A stretch of DNA of 64,000 nucleotides from Microbulbifer sp. GL-2 (GTDB lineage Bacteria; Pseudomonadota; Gammaproteobacteria; Pseudomonadales; Cellvibrionaceae). The DNA lies in contig NZ_AP019807.1 in assembly GCF_007183175.1 (NCBI RefSeq), positions 1,057,001 through 1,121,000 on the forward strand. The letters run 5' to 3'. Shown one piece after another: positions 56,210 through 64,000 of the stretch; position 1 is the first letter of the stretch; every line of letters begins with the position of its first letter. The position numbers were made by a program, and so were the translations under genes. The notes beneath the pieces are model-generated. The model did not search any database and had not been told where the DNA came from. It was given only the letters and a program-made list of their open reading frames with translations.

Positions 56210-56766
56210 ACCTTTTCGCCAAACTCTTCACATTTTTCTTCCAGCTCCACGAGCAGCTTTTCCGCCCAGGTGATCCAGGTTTTCTCCGCCTCTATACCCA
56301 ACAGCAGGGTCTGGTGCGCGAGCCAGTAGCGCTCCTGTAAAGCGATATCGCTTTTAAGCACCCGCTCGTTTTGCTCGCAGTAGTTATCCAACAACCCCCT
56401 GTGCAGCTGTAATTGGGCATTCAGCGCCGAGCGTAATTCATCACTACTCAGGTGGTGACCGGCAAACATCCGCACGAGAAAGGGTTCCCGAATTTTCTGT
56501 GGTGCCGCCGGCTGGGTCACCCAGTCACGAAGTTCTAAACGTCCCTTATCGGTGAGGCTGTAGACCTTTTTGTCCGGCTTCCCCTCCTGCGGCTGCTCCA
56601 CGCAGTCCAATAGGCCCTCATCGTGCAACTTGTGCAGCTCCCGATACATCTGCTGATGGCTGGCGCTCCAGAAGTGGGACACGCTGCGCTCGAAGCGACG
56701 CTTCAAGTCATAACCACTACCGGGTTCGATATCCAGCAGAGTGAGGACGGCGTAGCGCAAGGACAT
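56203..56766 (-). CDS. PadR-family transcriptional regulator
   Basis: The 187-residue protein has the PadR winged helix (LRYAVLTLLDIEPGSGYDLKRRFE, WSASHQQMYRELHKL, KVYSLTDKGRLELRDW) and the C-terminal helical dimerisation part (PFLVRMFAGHHLS). PadR proteins usually repress neighbouring detoxification or transport genes. The ATG at 56766 has GGAG upstream. It is divergent from alaE and may control the exporter. Confidence 0.9.
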   Translation of the reverse strand: MSLRYAVLTLLDIEPGSGYDLKRRFERSVSHFWSASHQQMYRELHKLHDEGLLDCVEQPQEGKPDKKVYSLTDKGRLELRDWVTQPAAPQKIREPFLVRMFAGHHLSSDELRSALNAQLQLHRGLLDNYCEQNERVLKSDIALQERYWLAHQTLLLGIEAEKTWITWAEKLLVELEEKCEEFGEKVQ

Positions 56767-57009
56767 AGAAACTCCGGTTCTGCTTATGCAAAGAGTTGCA
56801 TATTAACCGGTGGGCCGCTGTTGTGGCCAGGCGACACCTGAAGCCAATAAGATATTTAGATTAATTTACTAATAATTATTAGGATGTTTATCTCGGAAGA
56901 CCTTGCTAGTCGAGATACAAGGCTAGCTTTTATGCAGATTGAAGATATAATCGCCGGCCTGTCGCCAACCTGTTACAGGCGGCCTGATGTCTACGAGGTT
57001 TCCTACTCC

Positions 57010-57504
57010 ATGTCCGCGCCCGCATTGACCCCCACCAGCCCTGACGCCGACACAACGGCGCCCAACACGCGCCGCTGGGACTTCCTCCTGGACATCTTTG
57101 CCATGAACAGTTTTTCCTGGGCCGTAGCAATCCCCATTGAACTGGTACTGGCTGGTATGGGCTGGAAGGAGCACCTGAAAGTGCGCCTGATGGCATTGGT
57201 ATTCAACACGCTGATCGCGCGCCCCTTCAGTGTTTATCGCAGCTGGGTTGTAAACCGCTTTGGTGGTGGTGGCGTGGTCAACGCCTACCTGGTGGATACC
57301 TTTGTTTTCCTAAGCTTCCAGTTTCCCCTATATCTGTGCAATATGCGCCTCGGCGGCGCCAGCTGGGACGAAGTCGCCACCGCCAGTATCACATTCATAC
57401 TGATCGCCGGCTCCCTCGGACGCCCTTATGGGATTTATCTCGACTGGGTTCGCAGAGTATGGATTAATAACGTCAGTTCCCTGTGGAGCAAAAGGGCCTC
57501 CTGA
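57010..57504 (+). CDS. alaE: L-alanine exporter (AlaE family)
   Basis: The protein has about four membrane helices and the AlaE pattern: DIFAMNSFSWAVAIPIELVLAGM, VFNTLIARPFSVYR, LVDTFVFLSFQFPLY and GSLGRPYGIYLDWVRR. AlaE exports L-alanine and prevents its toxic build-up. The frame is open upstream to 56884, but the sequence before 57010 is not family-like; no start has an ideal ribosome site, so this start is tentative. It precedes an Asp/Glu racemase by 46 bases, consistent with an amino-acid theme. Confidence 0.82.
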   Translation: MSAPALTPTSPDADTTAPNTRRWDFLLDIFAMNSFSWAVAIPIELVLAGMGWKEHLKVRLMALVFNTLIARPFSVYRSWVVNRFGGGGVVNAYLVDTFVFLSFQFPLYLCNMRLGGASWDEVATASITFILIAGSLGRPYGIYLDWVRRVWINNVSSLWSKRAS

Positions 57505-57550
57505 ACTGCCACAGACACTCGACTGAGCATTACGAGAGAGGAAAATCACT

Positions 57551-58246
57551 GTGTTGACCTATAACGCCATTGAAAATAGTTCCATGACCATTGGCGTGGT
57601 CGCAGGTACTCCCACGGACACCCGCTTCGGACTCGATTTTCTCGCCGCACGACAATTTCGCGGAATAGGCCTTTCCCTGTCCACATCGCCCCAAGCCCAG
57701 ACCCAACTGCAGGCTCTGGAGCGCGGCGCCCTCACGCAACAGCTGATCGACGCCATCAAGCAACTCCACGAGGCCGGTGCCGAAGCCGCCATGATCTACT
57801 GCAACTCCCTATCCGGTGCGGTGGATATGTCAGCGGTCACTGCAGCCTCTCCGATCGAAGTGGTCTCGCCTTTAGAGGTTTACGCCGAGCTGACCCAGCG
57901 ATATCGCAACTATGGATTGCTCGCAGCCAACTGCCAGAGCTGTGCCAATATCGAGCGGGAAATCCTCGAGCGCAATAAAACTGCCAAGGTAATTGGTATC
58001 GGCAACCTGCAAATTGTCGAGGATATTGAGGACGGCCTCGCCGCGGAAATGATTGTACGGCAGCACGCCCTAGACGACCTGGTGGCCGCGCTGGTAAAAA
58101 GTGGCGTACAAATCCTGATCCTGGGCTGTACCCACTTCGATTATTTCTATAAAGAACTACTCGCCCACTGCGATGGCATTCGTCTTTTCCTACCCTCAGA
58201 GCGTATGTTGCAACTTTTACAGCAGCGCCTGCCGCAAGCTGCCTGA
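57551..58246 (+). CDS. Aspartate/glutamate racemase family protein
   Basis: The 231-residue protein has the two-Cys catalytic design: Cys in MIYCNSLSGAVDMSA and Cys in LILGCTHFDYFY, with the start TIGVVAGTPTDTRFG and GLLAANCQSCANIE. Such enzymes interconvert L- and D-aspartate or glutamate, or hydantoins. The exact substrate is uncertain, as its first motif is not the usual NTxH form. GTG at 57551 behind AGAGAGG is preferred. It may share transcription with alaE. Confidence 0.8.
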   Translation: MLTYNAIENSSMTIGVVAGTPTDTRFGLDFLAARQFRGIGLSLSTSPQAQTQLQALERGALTQQLIDAIKQLHEAGAEAAMIYCNSLSGAVDMSAVTAASPIEVVSPLEVYAELTQRYRNYGLLAANCQSCANIEREILERNKTAKVIGIGNLQIVEDIEDGLAAEMIVRQHALDDLVAALVKSGVQILILGCTHFDYFYKELLAHCDGIRLFLPSERMLQLLQQRLPQAA

Positions 58247-58634
58247 GTAATTTAGAAAATTATTCATTAGCAATGTTGCGCAATTTACCTGGTCCATCAG
58301 CTCGTCAAATTGCGCAAATTCTCGCTAAATATTCCCACTCACTCGGCTATTGTAATAGCGTGCAATTCCCCACAATATACGTTGATTAATAAAATCCTTC
58401 TCTATCTGTGTGGCGCAATATTACTTGGATAGTAGAGAAAACAATCATACAACTGACCGTTACTTCTTCCCCACTACGACCCGCGACGAAAAAATACCTC
58501 TTGTGCCCTAGGCAATATTGCAGTATCAAACGATCTGATGTTTTCGGGAGTATCTATAGAAACCTACCGTAAAAACATAACGCGGACTGCAGGATTTAGT
58601 CCGCCCTAACAAAAAAGTGGTTACAAGGATGATA
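58247..58634. other. Leader region with hairpin before the degenerate phosphorelay gene
   Basis: No gene is visible. GCGGACT (58582-58588) and AGTCCGC (58598-58604) form a perfect 7-base-pair stem with a 9-base loop, 30 bases upstream of the next start codon, close enough to influence translation. Confidence 0.45.
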
Positions 58635-60002
58635 ATGACCATATCTTCTGGGGGGGTGCCCTCTCGTCGTGTTTCTTTGCACGCCCTTCTGATCGGTTCA
58701 ATTGTGTGTGGCTCAGTATTTATCTCCAGTACTGCACAGGCTTATGAACTGCCCGCTCTTAATCAACAGGTGCCTATTACCTGGCTCGCTGCAGCAGCAA
58801 CTGTGCTTTTGCTTGTTTGTGCTTTTGCACTGAATAGACAGTTGAGTCTGAGCAAATTCAAACGGGAAATGGACGAGCGCATTGAGAGCCTCGGCTCAGA
58901 AAATAGCAATTTGTTCCAGCAGGTACATAGCCGCAACAGTGAATTTAATGCCCTGGAAAAACAGCTGGAAGAAAATCGAGAAAGCCTGGAATTATTGCGC
59001 CAGGAAAAATCCGATCTACTCACTATTGCCCGTCACCAACTGCACCACCCCCTAGATACTCTGCTCGGCACCTTTAATCTGCTAGGCCGCAGCGAGGACA
59101 ATAACATCAAGGCACTGGTGGAAATCGGCAAACGCCAATTAAACGCGGCGCTTAAATCCTTGGATGACCTGCGACAGGTTGGCAAAGTGGAAATGGTAGA
59201 GCTCAAACTGCCAAAGGAAGTGCTCGGCAATAGCGAAAATCGTCTTTCGGTATTACTGGTGGAAAATAATAAACATGAATCCCTGCAGGCCGTACTGGAG
59301 ACCATGGGGCACTATGTGCAACGAGAGTGCAACGGTATCGATGGTAGTAGCGCCGCCCTACAGAAAACATTTGATCTGATTCTTACCGATACCCACCTGC
59401 CACTAATGGATGGCGTTGAGGCAGTGCGTGAAATCCGCCGCGAGCGCGGCGTTGAATTACCAATTTTTGCACTTCTACAAAGCGCCAGCTCCGGCGACAA
59501 AGAGCGCTACCAGGCCCGAGGTTTTACCGGAGTGCTGACTCATCCCATTGCAGATCGCCAGCTGATGCAATTAATGAATTGGGCCGGGCGACGTGGTCAA
59601 GGTGCCAATACACAGCAAAAACCACGTCCCTCCAAATTACTGAACACAAATACCCTGTTCCGCCAGCGGGATACACTCGACCACCTGACATTCGCCGAGC
59701 TACTCAGCGACCGCAGCGCCACCCTGCCTAAGCGGATCACCTCTCTGACCAGTGCCCTGACCGGTCGCCACTGGCTGGATGCGGAGAAACAGGCCCTGGA
59801 AATATCCAGGTCGGCTGCAGAAGTGGGTCTCGATAGTGTGGCCGCACGCCTGCGCAGCCTGGCGGCGAATCTCTCTATCGATAGCGGACGGGAGCACTGC
59901 AGGCAGCAGCGCACCGAACTGCTACAACTGATGCGCGAATCCGTTCGCCAGCTGAAAGCCTGGCGTGAGCGCAATGTACATACCGAGTGGGCACTCAAAT
60001 AA
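58635..60002 (+). CDS. Degenerate hybrid phosphorelay protein (HisKA-like, receiver, HPt-like; no ATPase domain)
   Basis: The 455-residue protein has a signal or first helix (LHALLIGSIVCGSVF), a second helix (TWLAAAATVLLLVCAFAL), a coiled coil (about 70-125) and a HisKA-like segment RHQLHHPLDTLLGTFNLL with candidate His134. It then goes straight into a receiver domain (LSVLLVENNKHESLQ; Asp252 in ILTDTHLPLMDG), with no HATPase domain between. The receiver has Asn for its second acidic residue and His303 where Lys is normal (LTHPI). The C-terminus resembles an HPt helix bundle but lacks its phospho-His. It is probably a signalling scaffold. AAGGAT precedes the ATG; a G7 run follows it closely. 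Confidence 0.75.
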   Translation: MTISSGGVPSRRVSLHALLIGSIVCGSVFISSTAQAYELPALNQQVPITWLAAAATVLLLVCAFALNRQLSLSKFKREMDERIESLGSENSNLFQQVHSRNSEFNALEKQLEENRESLELLRQEKSDLLTIARHQLHHPLDTLLGTFNLLGRSEDNNIKALVEIGKRQLNAALKSLDDLRQVGKVEMVELKLPKEVLGNSENRLSVLLVENNKHESLQAVLETMGHYVQRECNGIDGSSAALQKTFDLILTDTHLPLMDGVEAVREIRRERGVELPIFALLQSASSGDKERYQARGFTGVLTHPIADRQLMQLMNWAGRRGQGANTQQKPRPSKLLNTNTLFRQRDTLDHLTFAELLSDRSATLPKRITSLTSALTGRHWLDAEKQALEISRSAAEVGLDSVAARLRSLAANLSIDSGREHCRQQRTELLQLMRESVRQLKAWRERNVHTEWALK

Positions 60003-60134
60003 CAGGGACTATTCCATTATGATGGCGGCAGCCATATCCGGTTGTCGCATAAAAATGCCACTCCAACGCAGCCAAGTTGAATTATATAGCTCGGACCACA
60101 CTATATTTTATTGAACTACCGAGAGAATAAAGTT

Positions 60135-60488
60135 ATGTCTGAGCAGTACCCCGTGCGATCCCAGGAGGCCCGAGAGCAGAGCGGGCGCGACCTGGCTATC
60201 ATGGTTTATTTGATCCAGGCCATCAGCCTGTTTACCGCGGTTCCCATTTTTGTCGGCGTATTGATCAATTACTTTAAACGCAAAGATGTAAGCGGCACCC
60301 TGGCAGAATCTCATTTTCGCTGGCAAATTCGTACCTTCTGGTTTTGGCTGCTGTGGACCATTGTCGGTATCTGCTCTGTTTGGATTCTCGGGCTCGGATA
60401 TGTCATTCTCGCCATCAACTGGATCTGGGTTTTCTATCGTGTGATCCGTGGCTGGCTGGTACTGGTAGATCGCCGCCCAGCTTACTAA
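60135..60488 (+). CDS. DUF4870-like small membrane protein
   Basis: The 117-residue protein has three hydrophobic segments (IMVYLIQAISLFTAVPIFVGVLINYF, FWFWLLWTIVGICSVWILG, GYVILAINWIWVFYRVIRG), with ESHFRWQIRTF between them, which is the DUF4870-type layout. The ATG at 60135 has GAGAGA upstream. Function unknown. It follows the degenerate phosphorelay gene by about 130 bases and may be separate. Confidence 0.75.
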   Translation: MSEQYPVRSQEAREQSGRDLAIMVYLIQAISLFTAVPIFVGVLINYFKRKDVSGTLAESHFRWQIRTFWFWLLWTIVGICSVWILGLGYVILAINWIWVFYRVIRGWLVLVDRRPAY

Positions 60489-60960
60489 CTCACTGCAAGA
60501 TAACTCTGATAAAAAAGTATGCCTGTGTGATATTTCATGCAGGCATTCTCGCATTTTTATTAAAAACACATAGAAAGCTAACAATTAATTGTGATTAATC
60601 TTCCAAAAACTAATCTTCCCGAGCTTTCTTTTTCCACCTAATGACCACTGTTAAAAGAGTAACTCTAGTTACAAATGAAACCTAAGCGTTAAAGATTTAT
60701 ACCAAAAACTTCAAAGATCGACTTTAACGGCCAACAAGTAATTATTCCCACCCCGATTATCCTTATTTCTTGATTAGCCAAAATTTATGACAGCAATTCT
60801 CCAGTCCACCGTTTAACTGCCGCAACTTTGCCCACACTAGTTTTCCTATATTCCAAATCTCTCCCCGTTATTTCAACGTCAAAAAATGTCCAACCCCCGA
60901 CCAAGTGAAATTGTGCGAAGATAGTTACCTCGTGGTATTTCGCTAGGGAGAACAGAATTC
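60489..60960. other. Intergenic region before ppc
   Basis: About 470 bases with no supported gene. An open minus-strand frame (60785-61075) overlaps ppc and shows no domain. The ppc promoter should be here; no convincing hexamer pair was chosen. Confidence 0.5.
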
Positions 60961-63624
60961 GTGAGTCAGGATCAAAATACCCCTTTAAGGGAAGATGTAC
61001 GCCTGCTTGGCGAGGAGCTAGGTTCGGTACTTCGGGAACAGGCAGGCCAATCGCTATTCGATACCGTAGAAACAATTCGCCAGGCTGCCGTAGAAAGTCG
61101 TAGCACCGGGGAAATGCAAGTGAATCGGCTGCGCCAGCTACTTGATCCCCTCGACGATGAAACCCTGTTGGAAGTCGCGCGCGCCTTTAGCCAGTTCCTC
61201 AATCTGGCAAACATCGCCGAACAACGCCATCGCGAACGCCTGCACCGACAGCATCAACGTTTCTCCGGTGACCCGGATAGCGACCGCGGCCTGCGCCAAG
61301 TGCTGCAGGAATTGAAACAGGCCGATATTCCTCCGAGCGAAATTCATGAAGTTTTACAAGATCTTTCCGTTGAACTGGTCCTGACCGCTCACCCCACCGA
61401 AGTTACCCGCCGCACCCTGATTCGCAAATACGACCGTGTCGCCGATTTGCTCGCCGCGCTGGACCGACCCGATCTTACCCAAGAAGAAGGCCGGGAGTTA
61501 CGCCGACATTTACATGAGCAAATCCTTTCCGCCTGGAGCACCGATGAGATTCGGCGTGAGAGACCGACACCGGTGGATGAAGCCAAGTGGGGCTTTGCCA
61601 CTATTGAGCAGTCCCTGTGGCAGGCGGTTCCCCAGAGCATGCGCTCTATCGAGGCGGAGTTGGCCCTGGCCGAGTTACCACCTCTGCCAGATGATTGGGT
61701 GCCTATTCGCTTTGCCTCCTGGATGGGCGGCGATCGAGATGGCAATCCCAATGTCACCGCCTCAGTAACTCGCAAGGTACTACTGTTAGCGCGCTGGATG
61801 GCTGCGGACCTCTATTTGCGGGATATCGAAAACCTGCTCGCGGACCTGTCGATGCACATGGCCAGTGAAGAGCTGATAGCACATACCGGCCCCAGTCACG
61901 AACCTTACCGCCTTGTGCTGCGCAGGGTCCGCTACCGCCTGCGAAATACCCGCACGCAGATAGAGGCACATATCAGCAACCAACCGGTGCCAGATGGTGA
62001 AGCCTTCAGTAGTGGCCAACAGCTCTCCGAGGAATTACACCTTATCGACCGTTCCCTACGTTCAGTGGGGCTCTGCGCCATCGCCGATGGGCAACTAAAA
62101 GATACTCTGCGTCGCCTCAACTGCTTTGGCATTACTTTATTACGCCTGGATATACGCCAGGAATCCACTCGCCATGCGGACACGCTCGATGCCATCACCC
62201 GCTACCTGGGTATCGGCAATTACACCACTTGGGATGAGGAGCGCAAACTAGAGTTTCTACTCGCCGAGCTGGACAATCGCAGGCCATTGGTCAATGCAGA
62301 TTTTTACAGCACGGATTTCTGTGATGAAGATGTGCGCGAAGTACTGGAGACTTGCAGAGTAGTGGCTGAACAGGGCCCCGAAGGTCTCGGTGCCTATGTC
62401 ATTTCCATGGCGAAAAGATCTTCCGACGTACTGGCGGTAATGCTGCTGCAAAAGATCGCCGGTGTGCACCAGCCAATGCGAGTGGTGCCTCTATTTGAAA
62501 CTCTCGATGATCTCAACAACGCAGCCACCACCATGAGTACCCTGCTCAATATCCCCCAGTACAAACAACGGGTGTTGGATGGCCAGGAAGTGATGATCGG
62601 CTATTCAGACTCCGCCAAGGATGCCGGCTTCCTCGGTGCAGCCTGGGCGCAATATCGTACTCAAGAGGCCCTCACCGGAATTTTCCGAAATCATGGTATC
62701 CCATTAACGCTGTTCCATGGCCGCGGTGGTTCTATTTCCCGAGGTGGCTCTCCCACCCGCATGGCCCTACTATCTCAACCGCCGGGCTCTGTAGCTGGCC
62801 GTATCCGGGTCACCGAGCAGGGAGAGATGATCCGCTTCAAGTATGGCCGTCCGACGGTTGCCGCCTACAACCTGGAACAGTATGTGGCGGCGACTCTGGA
62901 GGCCACCTTGATGCCACCAGCGCAACCGCGACCTGAGTGGCGCAACCAGATGGATCGTCTCACGGAAATCTCGGTAAATAGCTATCGCGAAGTTGTACGC
63001 GACGATCCTGCATTTGTCTCCTACCTGCGTACCGTCACCCCGGAAACCGAACTCAGCCGACTCGCTTTGGGCAGTCGCCCCGCGCGGCGTAAACCAGGTG
63101 GCGGTGTGGAAACCCTGCGCGCCATTCCCTGGGTTTTCGCCTGGACCCAGATACGCCTGATGCTACCTGCATGGCTGGGTACCGGCACTGCACTGGAACA
63201 CGCACAAAAACACGCCGACGAAACCGACATTTTACGTGATATGAGCCGTGAATGGCCGTTCTTCCAGGGAGTGGTCGATATGCTGGAAATGGTATTGGCC
63301 AAATCTGATACCCGTGTCGCCTCTTGGTATGAAGAGCGCCTGACAGATAGTGAAGATCTGATCTCCCTTGGCGAAAGCCTGCGCGAGCGGTTATCACGAA
63401 CCGTAAGCGCACTTCAGCAGCTCACCGAACGTGAAAGCCTGCTGGATAACAACCCTGTAATGCGTTGGTCGATTCGAGTTCGCGATCCCTACACCGACCC
63501 ATTGCACTTGCTTCAGGCTGAATTGATGGCACGCTTACGTGAAAGGGAAAGTGATACTGTATTGGAAAGCGCTCTGATGGTAACCATTGCCGGAATTGCC
63601 GCCGGTATGCGCAATACTGGATGA
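60961..63624 (+). CDS. ppc: Phosphoenolpyruvate carboxylase
   Basis: PEPC makes oxaloacetate from PEP and bicarbonate to refill the citric acid cycle. The 887-residue protein is full length and has LTAHPTEVTRRT (His144), MGGDRDGNPNV, MIGYSDSAKDAGFLGAAWAQY, the catalytic loop FHGRGGSISRGGSPT and the C-terminal GIAAGMRNTG. It begins with GTG behind AGGGAG. Regulatory residues such as the acetyl-CoA or aspartate sites were not checked. It is followed by a bidirectional-looking hairpin. Confidence 0.97.
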   Translation: MSQDQNTPLREDVRLLGEELGSVLREQAGQSLFDTVETIRQAAVESRSTGEMQVNRLRQLLDPLDDETLLEVARAFSQFLNLANIAEQRHRERLHRQHQRFSGDPDSDRGLRQVLQELKQADIPPSEIHEVLQDLSVELVLTAHPTEVTRRTLIRKYDRVADLLAALDRPDLTQEEGRELRRHLHEQILSAWSTDEIRRERPTPVDEAKWGFATIEQSLWQAVPQSMRSIEAELALAELPPLPDDWVPIRFASWMGGDRDGNPNVTASVTRKVLLLARWMAADLYLRDIENLLADLSMHMASEELIAHTGPSHEPYRLVLRRVRYRLRNTRTQIEAHISNQPVPDGEAFSSGQQLSEELHLIDRSLRSVGLCAIADGQLKDTLRRLNCFGITLLRLDIRQESTRHADTLDAITRYLGIGNYTTWDEERKLEFLLAELDNRRPLVNADFYSTDFCDEDVREVLETCRVVAEQGPEGLGAYVISMAKRSSDVLAVMLLQKIAGVHQPMRVVPLFETLDDLNNAATTMSTLLNIPQYKQRVLDGQEVMIGYSDSAKDAGFLGAAWAQYRTQEALTGIFRNHGIPLTLFHGRGGSISRGGSPTRMALLSQPPGSVAGRIRVTEQGEMIRFKYGRPTVAAYNLEQYVAATLEATLMPPAQPRPEWRNQMDRLTEISVNSYREVVRDDPAFVSYLRTVTPETELSRLALGSRPARRKPGGGVETLRAIPWVFAWTQIRLMLPAWLGTGTALEHAQKHADETDILRDMSREWPFFQGVVDMLEMVLAKSDTRVASWYEERLTDSEDLISLGESLRERLSRTVSALQQLTERESLLDNNPVMRWSIRVRDPYTDPLHLLQAELMARLRERESDTVLESALMVTIAGIAAGMRNTG

Positions 63625-63750
63625 TAGGATTGGAGGGACTTTACACTAACTGCTAACCCGAAAAGCCAGTTAACAGCATAATGCGGCACACTAGTTTGCC
63701 GTGAGCGATAATAAAATAGATGGAAGTTTGTTTATTGTCAGTTTAATAAA

Positions 63751-63786
63751 TGGGGAGCAGCCAACCCACTCCCCAAATAATTTTTT
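63751..63786. terminator. Hairpin terminator after ppc
   Basis: TGGGGAG and CTCCCCA form a perfect 7-base-pair stem with an 11-base loop, followed by ATAA and TTTTTT. It stands between ppc and the minus-strand gene, whose own transcript also reads T-rich DNA after it. Confidence 0.65.
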
Positions 63787-63787
63787 C

Positions 63788-64000
63788 TTAGAACTGCCCG
63801 GTAAGCGCCATAATAAACAACTCCGGGGGTAAATCCTGGCCATTCACTTCCAGTCGCCCCCGCTTCACTTCCAAATGCATTTGCAGTTCGCCATCCTGCT
63901 CCAGTAAAAGACCGTACTCCCGCAACATCATCGCCTGTGCTACTAATGGTGACTGCAATAGCGCGGACTCCGCTGCACTCAGTGTCATAGTGCCAACCAA
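63788..64000 (-). CDS. C-terminal part of a DUF945 (YdgA-like) protein, cut by the window edge
   Basis: The open frame runs from the window edge to a TAA at 63788. The visible 70 residues end KRGRLEVNGQDLPPELF, which resembles the DUF945 ending in which a strand with xxNGxxLP closes the protein. Earlier, LSAAESALLQSPLVAQAMML and YGLLLEQDGELQMHLEV fit the family's last helix and strands. The start is outside the window. YdgA-type proteins are exported or membrane-anchored and poorly understood. Confidence 0.5.
   Translation of the reverse strand: MVGTMTLSAAESALLQSPLVAQAMMLREYGLLLEQDGELQMHLEVKRGRLEVNGQDLPPELFIMALTGQF

Overview
The window looks like a chromosomal segment of a marine gammaproteobacterium, probably of the Cellvibrionales/Microbulbifer type. 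The reasons are the rpsU-yqeY-dnaG-rpoD block beside tsaD, folB and folK, a biotin locus with a fused bioH-bioC gene, a DUF3094 small membrane protein, a PepB-type aminopeptidase, and a very large secreted lipoprotein that resembles polysaccharide-degrading enzymes. The genus is inference; no rRNA gene is present.

Layout. 1-4.1 kb: a membrane-anchored DJ-1/PfpI protein, a divergent HxlR regulator/old-yellow-enzyme pair, a palindromic extragenic repeat and an alpha/beta hydrolase. 4.1-12.1 kb: housekeeping core (folK, folB, tsaD, then rpsU, yqeY, dnaG, rpoD, dgkA and a CAU-anticodon tRNA that is best read as tRNA-Ile2). The usual plsY is missing between tsaD and folB. 12.1-27.7 kb: an AT-rich, gene-poor accessory region beginning just after the tRNA. 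It holds an AraC regulator, the carbohydrate-enzyme-like lipoprotein, a CxxCH protein, an SRPBCC-dehydrogenase operon, a frameshifted GlxA-type regulator coupled to an S41-like protease, secreted orphans and a DUF3667 membrane protein. 27.8-43.3 kb: pepB, a zinc-ribbon/TPR membrane protein, DUF393, cupin, rhomboid protease, MscS channel, DUF6515, an RND pump with adaptor, a LytTR/LytS-type two-component pair and an EVE protein. 43.3-45.9 kb: a decay zone with a dead response regulator and one intact orphan whose His/Cys pattern suggests a permuted papain-like fold. 45.9-64 kb: nitroreductase, acyl-CoA dehydrogenase, bioD, an L,D-transpeptidase, bioHC, bioF, bioB, comF, a KAS III enzyme, PadR/alaE, an Asp/Glu racemase, a degenerate phosphorelay protein, ppc and the end of a DUF945-like gene.

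How the parts fit. The biotin genes form a tightly overlapping bioB-bioF-bioHC unit. A BirA-like operator overlaps its predicted promoter, while bioD lies beyond an inserted opposite-strand L,D-transpeptidase. The rpsU-dnaG-rpoD block has recognisable promoters and strong terminators. Two genes (the GlxA regulator and bioHC) are broken by exactly one missing G in a poly-G run, and a third G7 run lies just after the start of the degenerate phosphorelay gene. This is either homopolymer error or slippage-prone contingency tracts. No CRISPR array, complete insertion sequence, integrase or rRNA gene was seen.
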